A DNA stretch of 15,064 bases from an uncultured Slackia sp. (GCA_937895975.1 CALBLG010000116.1:1-15064), one strand, 5' to 3'. Positions 1 through 5,594 are shown, numbered from the stretch's first letter. Numbers and translations: made by a program. The notes: a model not told the origin generated them from the sequence alone.

Positions 1-10
1 GAAGACAGGG

Positions 11-37
11 AAGTAAAGTGCCGCTGGCACTTTACTT
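11..37 (-). terminator. Hairpin at the 3' end of the DUF1846 gene, possible terminator
   Basis: A perfect 12-bp stem (11-22 with 26-37) closes a 3-base loop. The stop codon of the minus-strand gene (TAA, 32-34) lies inside the stem. Downstream on the minus strand the sequence is CCCTGTCTTC, which is pyrimidine-rich but lacks a clear run of T, so this is not a textbook intrinsic terminator. It may act as a bidirectional stop or as an mRNA 3'-end stabiliser. The hairpin is certain; its role is inferred. Confidence 0.5.
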
Positions 38-1513
38 ATGGAAGAACCTTCTTTTCTCGTATTTCGGTTCGCAGCACACGTTGATGCCCAGGGTGCGGTA
101 GAGCTTCTCGTCGGTGTCGGAAATGATCACGCTGAAGAACGCATCGCATCCACGCAGTTCGTCGGCGTGGTCGATAAGTAGTTTGGCGATTGGGTCGGTT
201 GCCGAGCTCACCGAAAGCGCGAGCAGCGTTTCGTCGGAATGCAGTCGCGGGTTGTTCGCGTGCAGGGTGTTCTGCTTCAAGTCGCAGATGGGCTTGATCA
301 CTTCGTCGGAAATGACGAACAGGTCTTCGTCGACGCCGGAAACGCCTTTCAACGCATTCATCAGCAGCGACGATGCGGCGCCCAGCAGGTTCGACGTTTT
401 GCCCGTGACAACGCGGCCGTCGGGCAAGACCATGGCGCCCGCCGGCGCGCCCGTGGCTTCTTCCTTCAGCAGGGCGGCTTTGCGTGCAGGCGAGAAATTC
501 GCGTCGACGCCGGCCTGGTTCATCAAAAGCTCGAGACGTTGCACATACTCGGGGTGCGCACCCGTGCGGCGCTGTTCGACAGCGGCGTTGAAATAACGGC
601 GCACGATTTCCATTTTGGCGGCGTCGCGGCACGCCTCGTCGTCGCAAATGGCCAAGCCTGCCATGTTCACACCCATGTCGGTGGGCGATTGGTAGGGGCT
701 TTCGCCCAAAATGCCGTCGAGCATGTTCTTCAGCACGGGGAAAATCTCGATGTCGCGGTTGTAGTTGACCGTAGTTTCGCCGTAGGCCTCAAGATGGAAC
801 GGGTCAATGGCGTTCGCGTCGTCCAAGTCGACGGTTGCGGCCTCGTAGGCAACGTTCACGGGATGCTTCAAGGGCAGGTTCCAAATGGGGAACGTCTCGT
901 ATTTTGCGTAGCCGGCAGCCACGCCGCGCTTGTGCTCGTGGTAGAGCTGCGAGAGGGCCGTGGCCATCTTGCCCGAACCGGGGCCGGGGGCGGTTACCAC
1001 AACCAGCGGGCGGGTGGTTTCCACGAATTCGTTTTTGCCGAAGCCTTCGTCGGAATTGATGCGGGCCACGTCATAGGGATAGCCGGCGATGGGGTAGTGC
1101 AGGTAGCTCTTCACGCCCAGCGAGTCGAGCTTGTGACGGAATGCCGCAGCCGAGGGCTGGTTTTCGTAACGGGTGATCACCACGCCCGCGGTGGCGAAGC
1201 CCATGTTCGCGAAGATGTCGAGCAGGCGCAGCACGTCCTCGTCGTAGGTGATGCCCAAATCGCCGCGCATCTTGTTCTTCTCGATATCGTTGGCGTTGAT
1301 GGCCACAATGATTTCCACGTCATCGGCGAATTGCTTCAGCATGCGAATCTTGCTGTCGGGCTGGAAGCCGGGCAGCACGCGGCTGGCATGGTGGTCGTCG
1401 AACAGCTTGCCGCCGAATTCCAGGTACAGCTTGCCGCCGAATTGCCCGATGCGTTCGCGGATATGTTCCGCCTGCAGGGCGATGTATTTGTCGTTATCGA
1501 AGCCTATGCGCAT
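32..1513 (-). CDS. UPF0371/DUF1846 family protein, function unknown
   Basis: Encodes 493 aa, close to the roughly 500 aa usual for the DUF1846 (UPF0371) family, whose biochemical role is not established. Family features seen: an N-terminal segment MRIGFDNDKY..., a Gly-rich P-loop-like motif APGPGSGK at residues 175-182 after a hydrophobic strand (LVVVT), and a C-terminal part ending in CEPKYEKRRFFHK. The protein looks soluble, with no signal peptide or membrane segment. I chose the ATG at 1511-1513 because GGGAGG lies 4 bases upstream of it and the reading matches the family N terminus; an open frame extends to 1756 but its extra 81 residues are Arg-rich and look like non-coding sequence. It is transcribed divergently from pyrG, with a hairpin over its stop codon. 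Family assignment is confident; any nucleotide-binding role inferred from the Gly-rich motif is speculation. Confidence 0.88.
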   Translation of the reverse strand: MRIGFDNDKYIALQAEHIRERIGQFGGKLYLEFGGKLFDDHHASRVLPGFQPDSKIRMLKQFADDVEIIVAINANDIEKNKMRGDLGITYDEDVLRLLDIFANMGFATAGVVITRYENQPSAAAFRHKLDSLGVKSYLHYPIAGYPYDVARINSDEGFGKNEFVETTRPLVVVTAPGPGSGKMATALSQLYHEHKRGVAAGYAKYETFPIWNLPLKHPVNVAYEAATVDLDDANAIDPFHLEAYGETTVNYNRDIEIFPVLKNMLDGILGESPYQSPTDMGVNMAGLAICDDEACRDAAKMEIVRRYFNAAVEQRRTGAHPEYVQRLELLMNQAGVDANFSPARKAALLKEEATGAPAGAMVLPDGRVVTGKTSNLLGAASSLLMNALKGVSGVDEDLFVISDEVIKPICDLKQNTLHANNPRLHSDETLLALSVSSATDPIAKLLIDHADELRGCDAFFSVIISDTDEKLYRTLGINVCCEPKYEKRRFFHK

Positions 1514-1540
1514 GAAGCCTCCCAAAAGCTGGACGTGTGA

Positions 1541-1556
1541 ACGCGCGTGAGCGCGT
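1541..1556. repeat. Short inverted repeat in the leader of the DUF1846 gene
   Basis: ACGCGC (1541-1546) and GCGCGT (1551-1556) are perfect inverted arms around GTGA. They lie 28 bases upstream of the DUF1846 start codon, so they would fall in its 5' leader if the -10 at 1572-1577 is used. This could be a small RNA hairpin or an operator; no function can be assigned. Confidence 0.35.
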
Positions 1557-1571
1557 ATGCATGAACGACTC

Positions 1572-1577
1572 ATTTTA
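1572..1577 (-). promoter_or_regulatory. Candidate -10 element for the DUF1846 gene
   Basis: Read on the minus strand this is TAAAAT, a good -10 match in an otherwise GC-rich gap, about 60 bases upstream of the start codon. No convincing -35 lies 16-18 bases further upstream. The 10-bp perfect palindrome GTCGATCGAC (1588-1597) begins 11 bases upstream, in the expected -10/-35 spacer, where a repressor could act. Inference from position and sequence only. Confidence 0.35.
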
Positions 1578-1673
1578 CCGCGCCGCGGTCGATCGACGTG
1601 CTTCTGTGTTTCTGCCATGTAAAAACACCGCATTCGTTCAATTTCGGGGTTTCGGCGGAGGCTTCGACGCGCG

Positions 1674-1679
1674 TAGAAT
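1674..1679 (+). promoter_or_regulatory. Candidate -10 element for pyrG
   Basis: TAGAAT, the same hexamer found at the mraZ promoter, is followed by an A-rich stretch. Transcription would start near 1686 and give a leader of about 90 bases. No good -35 is visible. The leader does not begin with the GGGCT-type run used for CTP-sensed reiterative transcription of pyrG in Bacillus. A weak hairpin can form around 1711-1728. Confidence 0.4.
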
Positions 1680-1776
1680 AAAACAACGTTTGAGTGAAGC
1701 ACTGTGCTGGGCCCGAGCGTGTTTTCGGGTGCGGCGCGTTGCGAATCGGAAGGCACGGCAAGCGCAAAGGAGCATC

Positions 1777-3384
1777 ATGGCCAAGCACATTTTCGTGACG
1801 GGCGGCGTGGTTTCGTCGTTGGGCAAGGGCATTACGGCGGCATCGCTGGGACATCTGCTGAAGGCTCGCGGCTATCACGTTACCATGCAGAAAATCGACC
1901 CGTATCTCAATGTCGATCCTGGCACCATGAGCCCGTTTCAGCATGGCGAAGTGTTCGTGACCGATGACGGCCATGAGGGCGACCTCGACCTGGGCCATTA
2001 CGAGCGCTTCATCGATGAGAGCCTGACGCGCGACTCCAACTTCACCCAAGGCTCCATCTATCAAAGCCTCATCGCCCGCGAGCGTCGCGGCGATTTTTTG
2101 GGCGGCACCGTGCAGGTTATTCCGCATGTCACCAATGCCATCAAAGAGCGCTTGTATCGCATCGCCAGCCAAACCAACGCCGACATCGTGATTTCCGAAA
2201 TCGGCGGCACGGTGGGCGACATCGAAAGCCAGCCGTTCATCGAGGCCGCTCGTCAGTTCAAGAAGGAAAAAGAGCCCGGCGACGTCATTTTCGTGCATGT
2301 GACGTTGGTGCCCTATATCGCCGCCGCACATGAGGTGAAAACCAAGCCCACGCAGCATTCCGTCAAAGAACTGCGCAGCGTCGGCGTGCAGCCCGACTTC
2401 ATCGTATGCCGCTCCGACCACGAGATCTCGGCGGGCGTGCGCGATAAAATCGCCCTGTTCTGCGACGTTGATCCTGGCAACGTGCTGGCCTGTATCGACG
2501 CGCCCAGCATCTATTCGGTGCCCATCGCGCTGCACGAGCAGCATTTCGACGAGAAGGTGCTCGCGCGTTTGGGCTTGCCCGTCGACGATGTCGATCTTAC
2601 GCCGCTGCGCCGCTTCCTTTCCGCGCAGGCCGATTGCGAGGGCGAAGTGAACATCGCCATCGTGGGCAAATACGTGAAGCTCCCCGATGCCTACCTGTCC
2701 ATCATGGAGGCGCTGCATCATTCGGGCGTCGCCAACGGCGTGAACGTGAACCTGCATCTGATCGATGCCGAGAAGGTCGATGATGGCACCGCCGAGGAAT
2801 TGTTAGGCGCTATGGACGGCATTTTGGTGCCGGGCGGCTTTGGCCAGCGCGCGTTCGAAGGCAAAATCGCCGCTGCGCGCTACGCTCGCACGCATGACGT
2901 GCCGTATTTCGGCATTTGCCTTGGTTTGCAGGCGGCCGTGTGCGAATTCGCGCGCGACGTTGCCGGCATGCCGGGCGCCACGTCTTCAGAATTTGACGAG
3001 AATGCCGAATACCAGGTTATTTCCATCATGCCCGATCAGAAGGATATCGACGAAAAGGGTGGCACCATGCGCTTGGGCGCTTACCCCTGCAAACTCGAGA
3101 AGGGCACGAAGGCATTCGAAATCTATGGCGAAGAGGTGATTTATGAGCGCCATCGTCATCGCTATGAGGTAAACAATGAATACCGCGGCAAGCTGCAAGA
3201 GGCCGGTCTGGTGATTTCCGGCGTGTCGCCCGATGGACGCCTTACCGAGATGGTGGAGTTGCCGAACCATCCATGGTTCGTGGCAAGCCAGGCGCATCCC
3301 GAGTTCAAGAGCCGTCCCACCAAGCCCCACCCATTGTTCAACGGTTTCGTGGGCGCTGCCGTGAAGCATCGCGACGGGGAATAG
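1777..3384 (+). CDS. pyrG: CTP synthase (glutamine hydrolysing)
   Basis: Makes CTP from UTP, ATP and glutamine, the last step of de novo pyrimidine nucleotide synthesis; cytoplasmic, active as a tetramer. The 535 aa match the family length. The N-terminal synthetase domain (about 1-270) starts with the P-loop-like GGVVSSLGKG (9-18), followed by DDGHEGDLDLGHYERF (63-78) and EIGGTVGDIESQPF (141-154). The C-terminal class I glutaminase domain (about 290-535) carries the nucleophile Cys381 in PYFGICLGLQ and the His507/Glu509 pair in SQAHPEF. All key residues are intact. The ATG at 1777 is set by AAAGGAG at 1766-1772 and by the family start MAKHIFVTGG; the open frame runs further upstream to 1537 without family similarity. 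It is a single-gene unit: divergent from the DUF1846 gene and closed by its own terminator. Confidence 0.97.
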   Translation: MAKHIFVTGGVVSSLGKGITAASLGHLLKARGYHVTMQKIDPYLNVDPGTMSPFQHGEVFVTDDGHEGDLDLGHYERFIDESLTRDSNFTQGSIYQSLIARERRGDFLGGTVQVIPHVTNAIKERLYRIASQTNADIVISEIGGTVGDIESQPFIEAARQFKKEKEPGDVIFVHVTLVPYIAAAHEVKTKPTQHSVKELRSVGVQPDFIVCRSDHEISAGVRDKIALFCDVDPGNVLACIDAPSIYSVPIALHEQHFDEKVLARLGLPVDDVDLTPLRRFLSAQADCEGEVNIAIVGKYVKLPDAYLSIMEALHHSGVANGVNVNLHLIDAEKVDDGTAEELLGAMDGILVPGGFGQRAFEGKIAAARYARTHDVPYFGICLGLQAAVCEFARDVAGMPGATSSEFDENAEYQVISIMPDQKDIDEKGGTMRLGAYPCKLEKGTKAFEIYGEEVIYERHRHRYEVNNEYRGKLQEAGLVISGVSPDGRLTEMVELPNHPWFVASQAHPEFKSRPTKPHPLFNGFVGAAVKHRDGE

Positions 3385-3394
3385 ATTTGATTGA

Positions 3395-3426
3395 GGGGAG
3401 GGCTGCGGCTCTCCCCCTTTGTTTTC
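3395..3426 (+). terminator. Intrinsic terminator of pyrG
   Basis: GGGGAGGGC (3395-3403) pairs with GCTCTCCCC (3408-3416), a 9-bp stem with one G-U pair and a 4-base loop, followed by CTTTGTTTT. It begins 10 bases after the pyrG stop codon. This is a standard Rho-independent terminator and separates pyrG from xerD. Confidence 0.85.
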
Positions 3427-3433
3427 CCGGGCG

Positions 3434-3494
3434 TGCGTTAGGTCCGCATCAATGGCGCAATTTCAGGCATGCTTTATGATGTGGACCTGATGCG
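3434..3494 (+). other. Long G-U-containing RNA-type hairpin between pyrG and xerD
   Basis: Bases 3434-3451 can pair without interruption with 3477-3494, giving an 18-bp stem that includes G-U pairs 3434/3494, 3437/3491, 3439/3489 and 3446/3482, around a 25-base loop. The core, AGGTCCGCATCA (3440-3451) against TGATGTGGACCT (3477-3488), is 12 bp with one wobble. The right side is itself a tandem repeat: TGATGTGGACC (3477-3487) is followed directly by TGATGCGACCC (3488-3498), so the left arm could pair with either copy. No T run follows, so it is not a terminator. A second imperfect repeat, TTCAGGCATGC (3462-3472) and TTCAGGAATGC (3511-3521), lies in and after it. The rest of the gap (3495-3632) shows only short GC-rich inverted repeats. 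Confidence 0.5.
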
Positions 3495-3638
3495 ACCCCC
3501 GGGGAACAGATTCAGGAATGCGTTCTCGGCCATGGTATATCGTCCGATGGCGGGCGGGGCGCGTCATAAAGGGCGCCTGGAATGTTGCCCCATTGACGGC
3601 TCCAATCAGCCGCCGCGGCTCATAATCTGCCTGTGGCG

Positions 3639-3644
3639 TATACT
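3639..3644 (+). promoter_or_regulatory. Candidate -10 element for a leaderless xerD mRNA
   Basis: TATACT ends 6 bases before the ATG at 3651, so transcription would start on or next to the A of the start codon. No ribosome binding site precedes the gene, which fits a leaderless mRNA of the kind common in Actinobacteria. A second hexamer, CATAAT (3621-3626), sits in the same relation to the in-frame GTG at 3633. No good -35 exists for either; TTGACG at 3593-3598 is 22 bases from CATAAT, too far for a standard promoter. Confidence 0.45.
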
Positions 3645-3650
3645 TTCAAC

Positions 3651-4598
3651 ATGCCGAGAAAATCGTACATACGTGATATCGACGAGGGGAGCGCGGCTGC
3701 GCGCCCTTTCCTTCTGTGCGCGCGCGAGTATTTGGCCCATATGGGCGTCGAGCGGGGAGCGTCGCGCTTGACGCTTGCGGCCTACGATGCCGACCTTCGC
3801 GATTATTTTGCGTATCTCATAGAAATGGGAGTGGCCGATCCCGCCGATGTGACGCGCGACGATATCGCGGGCTACGAGGCCGATTTAGCGCAGCGCGGCT
3901 ATGCCTCATCCACCGTGAGCCGACGCGTGTCCGCCGTTAAAGGCTTTCACCGCTTTCTGGCTGCGGATGAAATCGTCGCCACAAACCCCGCGGCTTCCGT
4001 CGTCATTCCGAAAAAACCCGATCGGTTGCCCGACGTACTCTCGGTCGCGCAGGTTGCGGCGTTGCTCGACCAACCGTTTCCAGAAGATGCTCGGGGCGCG
4101 CGCGATAGGGCCATGCTTGAAGTGCTGTACGGCTGCGGTCTGCGTGTCGGCGAGCTCGTGGGCCTTGATGTGGGCGATGTCGACTTCGACGGAGGAGTCT
4201 TGCGCGTTTTTGGGAAGGGGTCACGCGAGAGAATCGCCCCCATTTCGGGAACGGCCGAACATGCTCTTTCTGAATATCTTTACGGCGGCGCGCGTGCTGA
4301 GCTGTCCATGAAGGGGAAGGGGGCGGCGGCAGCGTTTCTTAATGCTCGCGGCGGCCGCATTACGCGCCAGGCGGTGCATTCCATTGTCGCTCGTGCGGGC
4401 GAACATGTGGGCATTCTCAATTTGCACCCCCATATGTTGAGGCATAGCTTTGCGACCCACATGTTGGAGGGCGGCGCCGATTTGAGGTCTATCCAAGAGA
4501 TGCTGGGCCACTCCGATATATCGACCACGCAGATTTACACGCACGTCAGTCGTGCCCACATTCGCGAGGAGTATTTGGCTGCTCATCCTCGTGCGTAG
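3651..4598 (+). CDS. xerD: Tyrosine site-specific recombinase XerD
   Basis: Resolves chromosome dimers at dif, normally with XerC and activated by FtsK at the division septum. The 315 aa contain an N-terminal SAM-like core-binding domain (about 20-110, beginning AREYLAHMGVERGAS) and a C-terminal catalytic domain. The complete catalytic set is present: Arg165 (GLRVGEL), Lys189 (GKGSRER), His261 and Arg264 (HMLRHSFATHML), His287 (LGHSDIS) and the nucleophile Tyr296 (TQIYTHV). LGHSDISTTQIYTHV and the C-terminal AAHPRA resemble XerD more than XerC. Start choice is uncertain: neither ATG 3651 nor in-frame GTG 3633 (6 residues longer) has a ribosome binding site. ATG 3651 is preferred because TATACT lies at leaderless distance. 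The gene stands alone, between the pyrG terminator and the AT-rich gap before the dcw cluster, and no terminator directly follows it. Confidence 0.93.
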   Translation: MPRKSYIRDIDEGSAAARPFLLCAREYLAHMGVERGASRLTLAAYDADLRDYFAYLIEMGVADPADVTRDDIAGYEADLAQRGYASSTVSRRVSAVKGFHRFLAADEIVATNPAASVVIPKKPDRLPDVLSVAQVAALLDQPFPEDARGARDRAMLEVLYGCGLRVGELVGLDVGDVDFDGGVLRVFGKGSRERIAPISGTAEHALSEYLYGGARAELSMKGKGAAAAFLNARGGRITRQAVHSIVARAGEHVGILNLHPHMLRHSFATHMLEGGADLRSIQEMLGHSDISTTQIYTHVSRAHIREEYLAAHPRA

Positions 4599-4804
4599 TG
4601 GGCACTGTCAAATCTCCAAAAATGAAAGATTTTGGCAAGAAAGCTCGGTTTTGGGGCTGCTTCGGTCTCTTTATGCAAACTATTCTATTTATAATGCAAT
4701 CTTTATATTCCATATAACATGCTTGATGCTGTTGAAAGGCATGCCAAGGCTTTGCTAGAGGGCATTTGGAGCCTATGTACGCCCCAAAAACGGTTTATTT
4801 TGCC

Positions 4805-4817
4805 ACGAAATGGCTTT
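4805..4817 (+). repeat. Direct repeat ACGAAATGGCTTT, copy 1
   Basis: Exact 13-base match to 4973-4985. The preceding bases are also alike (TTTATTTTGCC here, TTTAATTTTCT at copy 2), so the similar block is about 24 bases. The copies are 168 bp apart and flank the minus-oriented MraZ-type array and the terminator. Confidence 0.7.
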
Positions 4818-4871
4818 TTGCTTGCATGGCCTCTTTTCTCGGGGCGTCCTCACAGGTTCGTCACATTCGTT

Positions 4872-4909
4872 TCCCACTCGTAAAGAAATTTTTTCCCACT
4901 TTCTCCCAC
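4872..4909 (-). promoter_or_regulatory. Minus-oriented MraZ-type box array
   Basis: On the minus strand TGGGA occurs three times, at 4904-4908, 4894-4898 and 4872-4876, with starts 10 and 22 bp apart (about one and two helical turns). Bases 4894-4909 are the exact reverse complement of the 16-mer GTGGGAGAAAGTGGGA in the mraZ promoter at 5076-5091. MraZ proteins are known to bind direct TGGGN repeats with about 5-base spacers. No -10/-35 pair suited to a promoter is visible on either strand here, so it would be a remote operator or the relic of a duplicated promoter. Confidence 0.6.
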
Positions 4910-4931
4910 GGTCTTTTGGCCAATGGTTTCT

Positions 4932-4970
4932 AAAAGGGGGCACAACATCTTGTGCTCCCTTTTTAATTTT
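4932..4970 (+). terminator. Strong intrinsic terminator upstream of the dcw cluster
   Basis: AAAAGGGGGCACAA (4932-4945) pairs with TTGTGCTCCCTTTT (4950-4963), a 14-bp stem with one G-U pair and a CATC loop, followed by TAATTTT. It insulates the dcw promoter from transcription entering from xerD or from any RNA started in the AT-rich gap. The A run on its left side could also let it work on the minus strand. Confidence 0.88.
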
Positions 4971-4972
4971 CT

Positions 4973-4985
4973 ACGAAATGGCTTT
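4973..4985 (+). repeat. Direct repeat ACGAAATGGCTTT, copy 2
   Basis: Exact copy of 4805-4817, placed directly after the T run of the terminator. Beyond the 13 bases the two copies diverge, although both continue into T-rich sequence. Confidence 0.7.
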
Positions 4986-5009
4986 GCGTCTGTTTTTCGA
5001 GGGTGGCGC

Positions 5010-5068
5010 TGGGGGATGAAGTGGGTGCAGCGAAAGGGGAATGAAGGGATGAAAAGGGGTCAATTTGG
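5010..5068 (+). promoter_or_regulatory. Helically phased G-tract array upstream of the mraZ promoter
   Basis: TGGGG (5010-5014) and TGGGT (5022-5026) are followed by G tracts beginning at 5036, 5046, 5056 and 5067, most preceded by A's, and then the two full boxes with G tracts at 5078 and 5088. The 10-11-bp spacing puts them on one face of the helix. They look like degenerate MraZ boxes or an upstream binding array. The periodicity is seen directly; binding is inferred. Confidence 0.45.
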
Positions 5069-5097
5069 TTGAGCAGTGGGAGAAAGTGGGATAGAAT
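5069..5097 (+). promoter_or_regulatory. mraZ (dcw cluster) promoter with MraZ operator in the spacer
   Basis: The -35 is TTGAGC (5069-5074) and the -10 is TAGAAT (5092-5097), separated by exactly 17 bases. The last 16 spacer bases, 5076-5091, read GTGGGAGAAAGTGGGA, two TGGGA boxes with a 5-base gap. MraZ is known in other bacteria to bind such repeats at its own promoter and repress it. Here bound protein would cover the RNA polymerase contact region, so autorepression is the simple prediction. The start point would be near 5104, with a leader of about 46 bases. Confidence 0.78.
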
Positions 5098-5149
5098 GTC
5101 GGCACCGGTTAAGAGAACGCGCGAATGAGAAAAGAAGAAGGAGGTGGCC

Positions 5150-5584
5150 GTGGCTGGGCTGTATGGCGAATATCGTCACAAGCTCGACGCCAAGGGCCGT
5201 CTGTCTCTTCCTGCCCCCATTCGCAAAACCCTGACCGAGGAAACCCAGCTGGTAATCGTTCCCGATACCAAAGGCGAGTTCCTTTCGGTGTATACCGCCG
5301 AGGCATTCGATGCATGGGTCGAAGCGGTGTTCGAGAAACGCGGGGGCTACGACCCCAACAATCGCACACACATGTTGCTTCGCATGGCATTGAACGGCAG
5401 CGCAACGCCGGCCGCGATGGACGGCTCCGGTCGCATCAACGTGCCGACCAAGCTGCGCGAGAAGGCGGGAATCGATAAGGAAGTCGTGCTTGTGGGCAAC
5501 ACGGACCGATTCGACATCTGGGATTCGCAGCGTTGGGATGACATGCAGCAGACCATCGACCTCGATGCGCTGCTCTATTCGTAG
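5150..5584 (+). CDS. mraZ: Transcriptional regulator MraZ
   Basis: First gene of the dcw cluster; a DNA-binding protein that assembles into rings and binds TGGGN repeats at its own promoter. The 144 aa match the family size. It has two AbrB/SpoVT-like half domains, each with the DxxGR signature: D13-A-K-G-R17 in HKLDAKGRLSLP, and D91-G-S-G-R95 in AAMDGSGRINVP. The start is GTG 5150, because AGGAGG (5139-5144) lies 5 bases upstream; an in-frame GTG at 5144 would overlap that site. The promoter directly upstream contains two TGGGA boxes, which supports self-regulation. rsmH follows after 10 bases. Nothing is missing or odd in the protein. Confidence 0.96.
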   Translation: MAGLYGEYRHKLDAKGRLSLPAPIRKTLTEETQLVIVPDTKGEFLSVYTAEAFDAWVEAVFEKRGGYDPNNRTHMLLRMALNGSATPAAMDGSGRINVPTKLREKAGIDKEVVLVGNTDRFDIWDSQRWDDMQQTIDLDALLYS

Positions 5585-5594
5585 GAGTTCTGAC

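Larger units (their letters stand above)
4599..4931. other. AT-rich gene-free region between xerD and the terminator at 4932
   Basis: About 330 bases clearly richer in A and T than the flanking genes, with no credible coding frame (open frames here lack ribosome binding sites and family similarity). It holds a perfect TATAAT (4690-4695) without a -35, an inverted repeat TTATAT/ATATAA (4703-4708, 4712-4717), the 11-mer TTATGCAAACT (4671-4681) that resembles a XerD half-site, long-range arms ACGCCCC (4779-4785)/GGGGCGT (4841-4847), the first copy of a 13-base direct repeat (4805-4817) and a minus-oriented MraZ-type array (4872-4908). Since it ends in a strong terminator, it may be the 3' untranslated region of xerD or an independent small RNA. 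Confidence 0.5.

Noticed and set aside
239..1540. 433-codon plus-strand open frame opposite the DUF1846 gene
   Set aside because: Val/Gly/His-rich shadow frame of a well-conserved gene, with no recognisable family.
1514..1756. 81-residue N-terminal extension of the DUF1846 protein
   Set aside because: The extension is Arg-rich and unlike the family, whereas the internal ATG at 1513 has a good ribosome binding site and the family N terminus.
1570..2757. 395-codon minus-strand open frame opposite pyrG
   Set aside because: Shadow of the pyrG codon bias, with no family similarity; it also runs through the intergenic promoter region.
3469..3771. 100-codon plus-strand frame between pyrG and xerD
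   Set aside because: No ribosome binding site, it overlaps xerD in another frame, and its Arg/Cys-rich translation has no family features.
3651..4598. xerD considered as an integrase of a mobile element
   Set aside because: The sequence matches housekeeping XerD, and there are no att-like flanking repeats, phage genes or a tRNA target nearby.
4810..5019. 69-codon open frame in the xerD-mraZ gap
   Set aside because: No ribosome binding site, it reads straight through the strong terminator hairpin, and its composition is not protein-like. Its ATG falls in the 13-bp direct repeat by coincidence.
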